Assembly (NCBI GenBank): GCA_003153155.1
Contig: PLWV01000013.1
Location: 1 to 64,000, forward strand
Length of the DNA: 64,000 bases
Source of the DNA: Gallionella sp.
GTDB lineage: Bacteria > Pseudomonadota > Gammaproteobacteria > Burkholderiales > Gallionellaceae
Direction of reading: 5' to 3'
Shown: piece by piece, positions 50,021 through 58,609 of the stretch
Position numbering within the stretch: position 1 is the stretch's first letter
Layout: every line of letters starts with the position of its first letter
Notes under the pieces: generated by a model
The model's input: the letters and a program-made list of their open reading frames with translations, nothing else
Told to the model about the DNA's origin: nothing
Database searches by the model: none
Translations under genes and position numbers: made by a program

Positions 50021-51529
50021 TTAACCCAAAAACAAGCGGTACGCCGGGTTGTCGCTCTCGTCCCAGTAGCGATAGCCGAGCGTGTCGAGGAAGGTCTTGA
50101 GCGCCTTCTTGTCGTGATGCGGCACTTGCATGCCGACCAGCACGCGGCCGTAATCCGCGCCATGGTTGCGGTAGTGGAACAGGCTGATGTTCCAGTTGTG
50201 GCTCATACTGTTCAGGAACAGCATCAGCGCGCCGGGGCGTTCGGGGAACTCGAAGCGGAACATGATTTCGTCCTTGACTTCCGGCGCGTGCCCGCCGACC
50301 AGATGGCGCAAGTGCAGCTTGGCCATTTCGTTGTCGCTCAGGTCCAGCGTGTTGAGTTTGTTGCGCTGCAATTTGTCCACCAGCTCGGCGGTTTCCGACT
50401 GGTTGCGCACCTGGATACCGACGAACACATGCGCCGCTTTCGGGTCGTCATAGCGGTAATTAAACTCGGTGATGTTGCGCTTGCCGAGCAGCGAGCAGAA
50501 TTTGCGGAAGCTGCCCGGCGTTTCGGGAATCGTGACGGCCAATATCGCCTCGCGCTTTTCACCGATCTCGGCGCGTTCCGCGACGAAACGCAGACGGTCG
50601 AAATTCATGTTCGCGCCGCTGGCGATGGCGACCAGCGTTTCGCCTTTGAGCTTTTCGCGCGCGGCATACAGCTTGGCTCCGGCGATGGACAGCGCACCCG
50701 CCGGCTCGAGGATAGAGCGGGTGTCTTCGAATACATCCTTGAGCGCGGCACACGCCGTGTCGGTGTCCACCAGGATGATTTCATCGACCAGCTTGCGGCA
50801 CAGCCGGAAGGTTTCCTGTCCGACCTGCTTCACCGCCACGCCGTCGGCGAACAGCCCGACATGGTCGAGCGTGACGCGCCGCTTGGCTTTCAGCGAGCGG
50901 TACATCGCATCGGAATCCACCGGCTGCACACCAATGATTTTGATGTCAGGACGCAATTGTTTGACGTAAGCCGCCACGCCGGAGATCAGTCCGCCGCCGC
51001 CGATGGCGACGAAAATCGCGTGTATCGGCTGGGTATGCTGGCGCAAAATTTCCATGGCGATGGTGCCCTGTCCGGCGATCACATCGGGGTCGTCGTAGGG
51101 ATGCACGAAAACCATCCGGCTTTGTTGTTCCAGCTCCAGCGCATATTGATAGGCATCGGAATATGAATCGCCATGCAGCACCACTTTCGCGCCACGGCTG
51201 GCAACCGCCTGTATCTTGATTTGCGGCGTGGTCGAAGGCATCACGATGACCGCTTTGCAGCCGAGCTTCTGCGCGCTGAGTGCCACGCCCTGGGCGTGAT
51301 TTCCCGCCGATGCGGTGATCACGCCGCGCTTGAGTTGCTCCGGCGTGAGTTGCGCCATCTTGTTGTAAGCGCCGCGCAGCTTGAAGGAAAACACCGGCTG
51401 CATATCCTCGCGTTTCAGCAACACCGTATTGCCGATGCGCGCCGACAGGTTGGGGGCAAGCTCCAGCGGGGTTTCGATCGCCACGTCATACACACGAGCG
51501 TTGAGGATGCGTTTCAAATATCCGTTCAT
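50021..51529 (-). CDS. ilvA: Threonine ammonia-lyase, biosynthetic
   Basis: 502 residues from the ATG at 51529 (MNGYLKRILNARVYDVAIETPLE); the frame continues upstream to 51601 without conservation. The PLP lysine is in FSFKLRGAYNKM (about 55) and the Gly-rich phosphate loop in AIGGGGLISG. Two ACT-like regulatory domains lie at about 325-500, so it should be isoleucine-inhibited. It converts threonine to 2-oxobutanoate for isoleucine. Confidence 0.96.
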   Translation of the reverse strand: MNGYLKRILNARVYDVAIETPLELAPNLSARIGNTVLLKREDMQPVFSFKLRGAYNKMAQLTPEQLKRGVITASAGNHAQGVALSAQKLGCKAVIVMPSTTPQIKIQAVASRGAKVVLHGDSYSDAYQYALELEQQSRMVFVHPYDDPDVIAGQGTIAMEILRQHTQPIHAIFVAIGGGGLISGVAAYVKQLRPDIKIIGVQPVDSDAMYRSLKAKRRVTLDHVGLFADGVAVKQVGQETFRLCRKLVDEIILVDTDTACAALKDVFEDTRSILEPAGALSIAGAKLYAAREKLKGETLVAIASGANMNFDRLRFVAERAEIGEKREAILAVTIPETPGSFRKFCSLLGKRNITEFNYRYDDPKAAHVFVGIQVRNQSETAELVDKLQRNKLNTLDLSDNEMAKLHLRHLVGGHAPEVKDEIMFRFEFPERPGALMLFLNSMSHNWNISLFHYRNHGADYGRVLVGMQVPHHDKKALKTFLDTLGYRYWDESDNPAYRLFLG

Positions 51530-51612
51530 GATTTTGCTAGCCGAAAAATATTCGCGCAGATTAGCATAAAAGTACCGCGAACCCCTTGCGACACAAGGCA
51601 AAATCGGTTCAA

Positions 51613-52005
51613 ATGCCGCGCATGGAAGAAATCAATCAACATGGTGTCGTCATACAGACGCAGGTGAATTACCTGCCGGAGCAATCCGATGAGTCGGGCA
51701 ACCGTTTCGTGTTTTCTTACACCATCACCATTACCAATCTCGGTCATTCGCCCGCCAAGCTCATCAGCCGCCATTGGGTCATCACCGATGCCCATAACCA
51801 TGTGCAGGAAGTGCGCGGACAAGGTGTGGTGGGCGAGCAACCATTGCTAAAACCGAGCCAGAGCTTCGAATATACCAGCGGCACGGTGCTGACCACACAG
51901 GTCGGCACGATGCGCGGCAGCTACCAGATGCAGACTGATGAGGGTGCGCAGTTCGAGGTCGAGATCCCTCAATTCGTGTTGAGTGTGCCGCGTGTTTTGC
52001 ATTAG
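51613..52005 (+). CDS. apaG: ApaG protein (Co2+/Mg2+ efflux-associated)
   Basis: 130 residues from the ATG at 51613 (51622 is also possible). The single FN3-like fold has 'FVFSYTITITNLGHSPAKLISRHWVITDA', 'VRGQGVVGEQPLLKPSQSFEYTSGTVL' and 'GTMRGSYQM', as in E. coli ApaG. Function is linked to metal tolerance but unproven. Divergent from ilvA. Confidence 0.93.
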   Translation: MPRMEEINQHGVVIQTQVNYLPEQSDESGNRFVFSYTITITNLGHSPAKLISRHWVITDAHNHVQEVRGQGVVGEQPLLKPSQSFEYTSGTVLTTQVGTMRGSYQMQTDEGAQFEVEIPQFVLSVPRVLH

Positions 52006-52026
52006 CCCAGATAAATCATTAAAACC

Positions 52027-52143
52027 AAACTGTCCCTTCCCCCTTTTAGGGGGAAGGCTAGGATGGGGGTTGGCACGGCTGGAAGGTTGCGTTTCTACCC
52101 CCTCCCTAGCCCTCCCCCTGCAAGGGGGAGAGCTTGCGAGGGG
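52027..52143 (+). repeat. CT-rich palindromic repeat F, copy 2 (empty site)
   Basis: CCCTTCCCCCTTTTAGGGGGAAGG arm, spacer with AGGATGGGGGTTGG, and a second arm CCCTCCCTAGCCCTCCCCCT...AGGGGGAG. The junction CTCCC-TAGCC is uninterrupted, unlike copy 1 at 13808-13980. It lies between apaG and mltA and covers the region where the mltA start should be. Confidence 0.85.
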
Positions 52144-53338
52144 GCAGGACATTGGGCCTAACAAATTATCTGGGATTAACCCTTCTTCCAGCGCACGGCT
52201 TAAAGCCGCGCTGCTGGTGCTGATTTTTCTTGCTGCCTGTGCCTCGCCCAAGCCGTCCATGGTGCCGCCCTCCGTTCAGCCTTTCGCACCGTTTGCGGTA
52301 AGCAAGTGGGAGATGTTGCCGGATTGGCAAACGATAGATTTGCAGCCGACCTGGGGAGCTTTTTGGCAGAGCTGTAACGCGCTGAAGAGCAAGCCGGGCT
52401 GGCAAATAATATGCGCGCGCGCCAACGAATTGACGCAACCGGACAACAACTCGTTGCACGCTTTTTTTGAACAGGGTTTTACGCCCTACCAGGTTTACAA
52501 TCCGGATGGTTCTTCACAGGGTTTGATCACCGGCTACTACGAACCGAAACTTTATGGCAGTCGCGTTAAAACCGCCCGCTTCCGTTATCCGCTGTACGGT
52601 GTGCCGGATGATCTGCTGACCATAGACCTGAGCGAGGTGTATCCGCAATTGAAAGACTTGCGTTTGCGCGGGCGGCTGCAAGGTAATCGCGTCGTGCCCT
52701 ACTACAATCGTGGCGAGATCGATAGCGGAAAGGCTCCGTTGCAAGGCCGCGAATTATTCTGGGTGGACAACGCGGTCGACTTGTTCTTCCTGCAAATTCA
52801 GGGCTCGGGGCGCATCGAATTGCCGGACGGCAGTCTGGTAAAAGTCGGTTATGCCGAACAGAACGGACATCCATACAACTCCATCGGCAAGAAACTGGTC
52901 GAGATGGGTGCGTTCAAGATTGAAGAGTCCTCGATGCAGAACATCAAGCTGTGGGCGGCACAGCACCCCGAAAAGCTGACCAGCCTGCTGGAACAAAATT
53001 CCAGCTACGTGTTCTTCCGCGAATTGCCCAATGGACTGCCCGCCCCGCTGGGCGCTTTGGGTGTGCCGCTGACCAATGAATACAGCCTGGCGGTGGATGC
53101 GCGCACCATCCCGCTCGGCGCACCGGTATTCCTCGCCACCACTTATCCGAATACCACCGAGCCGTTGAATCGCCTGATGCTGGCGCAGGATACAGGCGGC
53201 GCGATCAAGGGTGCGGTGCGCGGCGATTTCTTCTGGGGTTTTGGCGAACAGGCCGGAACTCAGGCGGGACGCATGAAACAAACCGGTCAAATGTGGGTGT
53301 TGTTTCCCAAGGGCGCGGAACCGCCGCTTAGTCCGTAG
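52070..53338 (+). CDS. mltA: Membrane-bound lytic murein transglycosylase A
   Basis: Catalytic part clear: 'GLITGYYEPKLYGS', 'PYYNRGEIDSG', 'LFFLQIQGSGRIELPDGS', 'GYAEQNGHPYNSIGKKLVE' and the 3D domain 'AQDTGGAIKGAVRGDFFWGFG' with essential Asp residues. The lipoprotein signal is RLKAALLVLIFLAACAS (lipobox LAAC). No ATG precedes this signal: repeat F copy 2 covers the expected start. In-frame candidates are TTG at 52070 (after AGGATGGGG, used here), GTG at 51983 inside apaG, and ATT at 52151 or 52175. The first two add a repeat-encoded N-terminus. The enzyme cleaves murein to 1,6-anhydro-muropeptides at the outer membrane. Confidence 0.85.
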   Translation: MARLEGCVSTPSLALPLQGGELARGQDIGPNKLSGINPSSSARLKAALLVLIFLAACASPKPSMVPPSVQPFAPFAVSKWEMLPDWQTIDLQPTWGAFWQSCNALKSKPGWQIICARANELTQPDNNSLHAFFEQGFTPYQVYNPDGSSQGLITGYYEPKLYGSRVKTARFRYPLYGVPDDLLTIDLSEVYPQLKDLRLRGRLQGNRVVPYYNRGEIDSGKAPLQGRELFWVDNAVDLFFLQIQGSGRIELPDGSLVKVGYAEQNGHPYNSIGKKLVEMGAFKIEESSMQNIKLWAAQHPEKLTSLLEQNSSYVFFRELPNGLPAPLGALGVPLTNEYSLAVDARTIPLGAPVFLATTYPNTTEPLNRLMLAQDTGGAIKGAVRGDFFWGFGEQAGTQAGRMKQTGQMWVLFPKGAEPPLSP

Positions 53339-53392
53339 AGACCTTCTTTCCCATCAAAGCAATACCTGCTACACATCGCAGTAGTGAGTGAC

Positions 53393-53491
53393 CTTGACTT
53401 ATCCGCTTTCGGGCAAGCATTTAGCAAATGTAACGGGCAGCTTTCGACACTGAGCTGACCTTCGATTGTCGCAAGAGCGGACGTTCAGCGT
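53393..53491. repeat. Degenerate dispersed sequence (CCGCTTTCGGGC / GAGCGGACGTTC type)
   Basis: TATCCGCTTTCGGGCAAGC ... GACCTTCGATTGTCGC...GAGCGGACGTT, an imperfect palindromic arrangement. Related fragments are seen near 24240, 25845, 26510, 29790 and 40590. Non-coding. Confidence 0.45.
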
Positions 53492-53524
53492 TGTGCTCTG
53501 TGTCATGCCACAGCAGACAGCCGT

Positions 53525-54259
53525 TTATGTTTTTCTCAACTTGGAAAAGATGCTTGGTTTCCAAGGACGTAGCGCTACAACCATGCTAAAGGCAGACCTC
53601 TGCTCGATGGGTAGACCAGCGTCCTGATGGTTGATCGCATTGAACTCACTAACAAGCAGCTCCATTTTTTTTAGCATGGTCTTGCAGGATGACTCGGATA
53701 ACATTCCAGGAGCGAACATAATGGCTTCGTTATCTGCCTGGAAATTTCCCACGAAATAATCCTGCTTCATGCGTTCAGTAAAGAATGCCAGAATGGGCCC
53801 GTTTTTCCGCCATGAAAAATTTGTGGTCGTGAGGAGCTTGAATCGATTATTTGGCAACAGTTCAATCAGTTTTAATTTATCCAGTTTTATAAAACAACTA
53901 ATTAACTCAACTTCAGTAAACTTATATTGCCTGAAGATGGCATCAAATGACCAGCCATTGATTACAAGAAAAGACACCAGAAGCATCCTTGGATCCAATA
54001 CAAGTTCCTTTTCCTGCTCCTCAGTTAGTTCGTTTAATCGATACCTGTTAGAGTCAGCCATCCTTACAAGGTCAGCTATTTCGAGACCCATCAGCAAACA
54101 AATCTGATCCAGACGTGCGAGAGTGAAATTACCCGTTGCAAAAAGACGCTTGATACTGGCTTCACTCAAGCCTAAACCTTGGGCGACCTGACGGTAGGTC
54201 ATGTTGCGAGTTTTTAAAAGCTTTTTTAAGGTATTCACCAGTATGTGAGATTTCGTCAT
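53525..54259 (-). CDS. HTH (XRE-family) transcriptional regulator with uncharacterised C-terminal domain
   Basis: 244 residues from the ATG at 54259 (GGTGA upstream). The N-terminal HTH (about 8-60) reads 'LKKLLKTRNMTYRQVAQGLGLSEASIKRLFATGNFTLARLDQICLLMGLEIADLV'. The remainder includes a winged-helix-like segment ('IFRQYKFTEVELISCFIKLDKLKLIELLPNNRFKL') and ends 'VALRPWKPSIF'. Such proteins are common in proteobacteria without known targets. It faces away from a lipoprotein gene, which it may control. Confidence 0.78.
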   Translation of the reverse strand: MTKSHILVNTLKKLLKTRNMTYRQVAQGLGLSEASIKRLFATGNFTLARLDQICLLMGLEIADLVRMADSNRYRLNELTEEQEKELVLDPRMLLVSFLVINGWSFDAIFRQYKFTEVELISCFIKLDKLKLIELLPNNRFKLLTTTNFSWRKNGPILAFFTERMKQDYFVGNFQADNEAIMFAPGMLSESSCKTMLKKMELLVSEFNAINHQDAGLPIEQRSAFSMVVALRPWKPSIFSKLRKT

Positions 54260-54552
54260 AAATTCACCGGGTAATAAATAAGTATTATAAAACAATACCA
54301 GTCGTTTATTTATAACACGTTATTCGAGATAAATGTTGCTCATTATGATACTTTCGTCAATGATCCCTCCCGTCTTGTGCAGCAGTTTGCTGCTCAGACT
54401 ATGCAAATTAGAGTTTTTGTGAAATTCGGTAGATGTGTTTTGTAATATTTTTTGAATTGGCAGCAATTTTTAAAACAATCTGTAACATAATGCAACAGAA
54501 GAAAATTTTGTTTGGCATGTTTAATTTTAATAATAGAGAAATGGAGACTGCA

Positions 54553-55344
54553 ATGCGTAAATATTTTAGTGTACTTCTGATAAGTGTGTTTTTTATTACG
54601 GCGTGTGCTGCGCCGCAACAAGGCGGGCCGAGCGCCGAGCATGGACTGAGCGGCGCCTTTCAAGGGTTGATGCACTTGATTCTGTCACCCATACAGATTG
54701 CCGCCGGATTACTGGAGGGGGTGGCTGCCTTGCCCTATTACGCAGGGACGGCGCTGGCTGACATCAATCAGGGAATGGTGCAGGCACAGGCAAAAATTAC
54801 CTTGGACGACACCTATGAGGGTGCTTATGGCAAGCGCATCAATCAGGTGAATCCATCCGGGGATACCGGGAAAGTGTTCCGTCGCATGAAGCATGCTTCG
54901 GAGTATTTCCAGAAAGTGTTGTCCCATCAAGGGGTGGCGAATGCCTCCAGCTACATCCTTACCAGTATTGATACCGCCAAGAATGATGGGTTTACCCTGT
55001 TTGCCATTGTGTACCGTCCCGCCAAGAGCATTAACGTAATTGACAAGTACGACGGCAAAACAGTGCGCAACTTAACCAGCGATGACCGCCTGTACTACGA
55101 GCCATTCCAGTTCGATGCCAAGGGCAATCCACAGGATGTAATTGTGGACTGGGCTGGCATACCCACAGACCAATCTGCCAGCCAGAAACAACAGGCCGTG
55201 TTGCTTACCCTCGCCGCCAATGCCGTCGCTTCCGAAAAAAGGCGTGCGGATTACTGGGTAGCGGAGAAGCACTGGATAGACGGGCAGTTCTCTGAGATCA
55301 TGAAAACGCAAAACCAGAAAGTGGAACAGGCGATGAAGATTTAG
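54553..55344 (+). CDS. Lipoprotein of unknown function
   Basis: 263 residues from the ATG at 54553 (GGAG 7 bases upstream). The lipobox ITAC follows the signal MRKYFSVLLISVFF. Then comes a hydrophobic Gly/Ala-rich stretch (HLILSPIQIAAGLLEGVAALPYYAGTAL) that may insert in the membrane, and a soluble part with 'DKYDGKTVRNLTSDDRLYYEPF'. No family recognised. Possible operon with the next hydrolase. Confidence 0.65.
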   Translation: MRKYFSVLLISVFFITACAAPQQGGPSAEHGLSGAFQGLMHLILSPIQIAAGLLEGVAALPYYAGTALADINQGMVQAQAKITLDDTYEGAYGKRINQVNPSGDTGKVFRRMKHASEYFQKVLSHQGVANASSYILTSIDTAKNDGFTLFAIVYRPAKSINVIDKYDGKTVRNLTSDDRLYYEPFQFDAKGNPQDVIVDWAGIPTDQSASQKQQAVLLTLAANAVASEKRRADYWVAEKHWIDGQFSEIMKTQNQKVEQAMKI

Positions 55345-55393
55345 TCTTTGCCATTTTGGTATTAGCAGGGATGTCAGCATGATTGTTTCTTGA

Positions 55394-55430
55394 GGTGTTC
55401 CAGTTATCCGGCACACCTCTTTTGTTTTTG
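55394..55430 (+). terminator. Terminator-like hairpin
   Basis: AGGTGT...ACACCT stem (6 bp) followed by CTTTTGTTTTT, 50 bases after the lipoprotein stop. The stem is short; a partial terminator would fit. Confidence 0.5.
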
Positions 55431-55450
55431 GAGCCAGACCACAGGGGGCA

Positions 55451-56692
55451 ATGATGAACCGATTTAACAATGTGCTATTGGGAATTTCTCTGCTGTTATT
55501 GCAAGCATGTGCTGCGACTCCGCCGCTGGAGGCACGGCATCAGGTATCCGGGTTGAATACCCAGTTCAATGGGGATCAATTGGCCTTCGCGGATTATGTG
55601 GCGAGCAGCCGCGCCACGATTGCCAAGACACATGCCGGACTCAAGCCCACCGAGGCGGAGAAGGTGATTGATGGCAATGCGCCGTTTGAACTGAAGCCGG
55701 CGGCCAGTTGTCCGGAGGGGCATGGCAAGCCCTACCGGCGCGGTGTGCTGCTTACTCATGGCCTGACCGACTCCCCTTATTTCATGCGCTACCTGGCTTC
55801 ATTCTTCCAGGAGAATTGTTTCCGCGTCATGGTGATACTGTTGCCGGGACATGGCACGCAGCCAGGCGACCTGCTCGATGTAACATGGGAGGAGTGGGCA
55901 AAGGCGGAAGCCTATGGCACCGATAAGCTCGCTGCTGAGGTCGCTGAAGTTTATCTGGCAGGGTTCTCAACTGGCGGTGCGCTGAGCGTTTACCAGAGCC
56001 TGCGCGATAATCGGGTGCGCGGCCTGTTCCTGTTTTCCCCGGCATTCAAGGTCTCCCCCATGGCTGCGTTGGCCAATCTACACAAAATTTATAGCTGGGC
56101 ATCACCACCGGCCAAGTGGCTGGACGTTATGCCCGACAAGGACATCTATAAATATGAGTCATTCCCCAAAAATGCCGCAGCCCAGATATACGCTCTGACG
56201 CAGGAAGTAGGTTCGCAATTGCGGGAGCATGAGGTGAACATCCCGGTATTCGCCGCAGCCAGCCAGGACGATACATCGGTTTATAGCTCGGCAACCCTGG
56301 AATTCATGGCGCGTACGCATCACCCCTCCAGCAGGATGGTGCTTTACACCACCGATGCGAAAAAATTCCCGCCGGGCATACCGGCAGAAAAACTGGAGCT
56401 GGTGAACAGCGTGCTGCCGGAGCAGAAAATATTAAGTTCTGCACACACTGCGATTGTGTTACCCCCGGAGGATATGCACTATGGGGTGGCGGGTAATTAC
56501 TCCAATTGCATTCATTATTACCCTGACGAGATGGGAAAATATGATGCCTGCAACAAGAATCCAAAGGAGGATTTGCAGGGGGAGTTGACCGAAGAAAACC
56601 TGAACGACGGTGTCATGCGCCGCCTGATGTACAACCCGAATTTTGCGGCGCTTAAAATTTCGATGAAGAAGTTTATTGATAGCTTACCGTGA
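55451..56692 (+). CDS. Lipoprotein alpha/beta hydrolase
   Basis: 413 residues. Lipoprotein signal with lipobox LLQAC (Cys about 20). Hydrolase features: oxyanion region 'GVLLTHGLTDSPYFMRYLASFF', 'VILLPGHGTQPGDL', nucleophile AGFSTGGALS (Ser about 172), and the late His in 'PEDMHYGVAGNYSNCIHYY'. It probably faces the periplasm from a lipid anchor and hydrolyses an ester or lipid. Paired with the preceding lipoprotein; both are widespread but uncharacterised. Confidence 0.78.
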   Translation: MMNRFNNVLLGISLLLLQACAATPPLEARHQVSGLNTQFNGDQLAFADYVASSRATIAKTHAGLKPTEAEKVIDGNAPFELKPAASCPEGHGKPYRRGVLLTHGLTDSPYFMRYLASFFQENCFRVMVILLPGHGTQPGDLLDVTWEEWAKAEAYGTDKLAAEVAEVYLAGFSTGGALSVYQSLRDNRVRGLFLFSPAFKVSPMAALANLHKIYSWASPPAKWLDVMPDKDIYKYESFPKNAAAQIYALTQEVGSQLREHEVNIPVFAAASQDDTSVYSSATLEFMARTHHPSSRMVLYTTDAKKFPPGIPAEKLELVNSVLPEQKILSSAHTAIVLPPEDMHYGVAGNYSNCIHYYPDEMGKYDACNKNPKEDLQGELTEENLNDGVMRRLMYNPNFAALKISMKKFIDSLP

Positions 56693-56699
56693 TTATTGG

Positions 56700-56882
56700 T
56701 ACAAGCTTCGGCCATCTTTGCCTAATATATTGAGGATTACATAATCCCGCACCAGGCCGGATTGGTGGGTCTTGAGGTCATCTCAGACGATTAACATCGG
56801 CCGGTCAGTCTGTTTGACCAGTGCATTGAGGAAATCGATGATCTGCGAACTCTTGATCGTTCCTTCATGTAGATTTTCATGA
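56700..56882 (-). pseudogene. IS630-family transposase fragment
   Basis: Minus-strand frame LHEGTIKSSQIIDFLNALVK, then TDRPMLIV-stop-DDLKTHQSGLVRDYV. This matches the second DDE region of IS630 transposases (IWD..kaH.S..V..Y), with the Trp codon of IWD changed to TGA. About 60 codons remain; no ends found. Confidence 0.65.
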
Positions 56883-56974
56883 TGAATGATGAACTTCTGC
56901 TATTGGGAACATTCTCGAATGACTGCAATTGGCACATTTCTGCTATTCACCAGAGCCTGCTTTTGGGCAACGAT

Positions 56975-57886
56975 CTATCCGATGACGTGCACGCGGTCGC
57001 GTCCGCTGCGCTTGGCGGCAAGCAATTCCTGATTGGCCAACTCGATGAGCAGCTCTTCCGTGGTATCCCGATTCGGCAGACGATGAATGCCGCCGATACT
57101 GATGGTGACCACTCCATGCGGGGAATCGCCATGCGGGATATTGAGTGCGCGCACTTGTTCGCAAAGTTTTTGCGCGTGATTACGCAAAGCCTCGATACCG
57201 GTGGAAAATGACACGATGGCAAATTCTTCGCCGCCATATCGCGCTACGCAATCCGACGTGCGTATGAATGATTTTGCGATGCAATCGCCCACCATACGCA
57301 AACATTCATCTCCCGCTGAGTGCCCATAATGCTCATTGAATATATTGAAGTGGTCCAAATCAATCATCAGCACCGATATCCCGGTGTGGATGCGTTGTGC
57401 GACATGCAGCAAGTCGGCGAATCGTTCGTCGAAGTGGCGGCGGTTACCCATACCGATCAGCGGGTCAGTATAGATCGAGGTTTCCGGCTGTTGTCCTATC
57501 TGGCCTCTGGCCGCCATATCTTTCAGGATACCGATGAAATGGGTGAGTGTGCCTTGCGCATTATGCATCGGAGAAATGTTGAGTTCGCTCCAGAACATTG
57601 AGCCATCCTTGCGGTAATTGCGTAACGTGACAACGCAACCCTCGCCTTTGGCGATAGCGGCGAGCATTACGGCTATTTCAGGCTGCTCAGTATCGGTTCC
57701 CTGCAAGATGCGATAATTTTTGTCCATGACTTCGTCAGAGCTATAGCCAGTCAATCTTTCAAAACCCTCATTGACATAGATCAGCGGAAAATCCTGCTGC
57801 TGCGCATCGGCGATGGTAATGCCCTCGCGCGCTTCGCTCACGGCTTTGACGAGCAAGTCTTGATAAATTTCCGCGTTGGAATTCAT
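56975..57886 (-). CDS. PAS(LOV-like)-GGDEF diguanylate cyclase
   Basis: 303 residues. The PAS domain (about 12-125) has the LOV-type sequence 'FPLIYVNEGFERLTGYSSDEVMDKNYRILQG', but the photoactive Cys of GxNCRFLQ is Tyr (NYRILQG). The GGDEF domain (about 140-300) keeps the active signature RYGGEEF and 'MIDLDHFNIFNEHYGHSAGDECL'. It should make cyclic di-GMP in response to a flavin-redox or other cue rather than by cysteinyl adduct formation. It overlaps the upstream dsbC by 4 bases. Confidence 0.9.
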   Translation of the reverse strand: MNSNAEIYQDLLVKAVSEAREGITIADAQQQDFPLIYVNEGFERLTGYSSDEVMDKNYRILQGTDTEQPEIAVMLAAIAKGEGCVVTLRNYRKDGSMFWSELNISPMHNAQGTLTHFIGILKDMAARGQIGQQPETSIYTDPLIGMGNRRHFDERFADLLHVAQRIHTGISVLMIDLDHFNIFNEHYGHSAGDECLRMVGDCIAKSFIRTSDCVARYGGEEFAIVSFSTGIEALRNHAQKLCEQVRALNIPHGDSPHGVVTISIGGIHRLPNRDTTEELLIELANQELLAAKRSGRDRVHVIG

Positions 57887-58593
57887 GACGTTCCCTGTTT
57901 TTTTTCGGTCTCGTTCAGGTTCTTTTCCAATTCTTCCAACGGCAAAAAGCCCGGGGATTGTATGCCGTTACCAAAAATCAGATTTGGCGTGCCGTTGACG
58001 CGGAGTTTTTGACCCAAAGCCATGACTTTTTCAGTTTGGGTATCGCAAATTGCTTTTGCAGGTGCGATTTCGCTCAACATCCAATCCTCCCATGCCTTGT
58101 TCGAATCTTTTGAGCAGAGCACATTACGCACAATTTCATCCGAGCCTGGGAAAATCGGGTACATAAAACGGTAAAGCGTGACATCGGTAACTCTGCTTAA
58201 CTCTTTCTCAAGGCGTTTGCAGAAGCCGCAGTTGGGATCGGTGAAAATAGCCAGCTTGCGCTTGCCGTTGCCCTTCACCTTTTTCACCGCAAGCTCGAGC
58301 GGCAACTTGTCGAAATCAATCGCGAATAACACCTGACGCCGTTCCCCGCTCAAATCTCGACGGCTTTTTGCTTCGATTACATTACCTTCGAACAGATATT
58401 CCCCTTGCGCATCCGTATATAAAAGCTGATCGTCAATGATAACTTCATACAGTCCCGCATAAGGCGTTTTGACGATATGTTCGATCTTGCCGATGCCGGG
58501 GAATTTGCTTTGCAACGACTTGCGAATTTCGTTCTCTCCGGCGTGCGCGGAAGACAACAGTGTGAACAGAAACAGAGCGATTAGTATTTTCAT
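57883..58593 (-). CDS. dsbC: Thiol:disulfide isomerase DsbC
   Basis: 236 residues with a signal peptide (MKILIALFLFTLLSSAHA). The dimerisation domain is about 20-80, and the thioredoxin domain has DPNCGFCKRLEKEL (active CGFC about 121-124) and the cis-Pro GTPNLIFGNG. It corrects wrong disulfides in the periplasm with DsbD as electron donor. Coupled by overlap to a diguanylate cyclase gene, an uncommon pairing. Confidence 0.93.
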   Translation of the reverse strand: MKILIALFLFTLLSSAHAGENEIRKSLQSKFPGIGKIEHIVKTPYAGLYEVIIDDQLLYTDAQGEYLFEGNVIEAKSRRDLSGERRQVLFAIDFDKLPLELAVKKVKGNGKRKLAIFTDPNCGFCKRLEKELSRVTDVTLYRFMYPIFPGSDEIVRNVLCSKDSNKAWEDWMLSEIAPAKAICDTQTEKVMALGQKLRVNGTPNLIFGNGIQSPGFLPLEELEKNLNETEKKQGTS

Positions 58594-58609
58594 GGGTTAT
58601 TCTTTTCGT

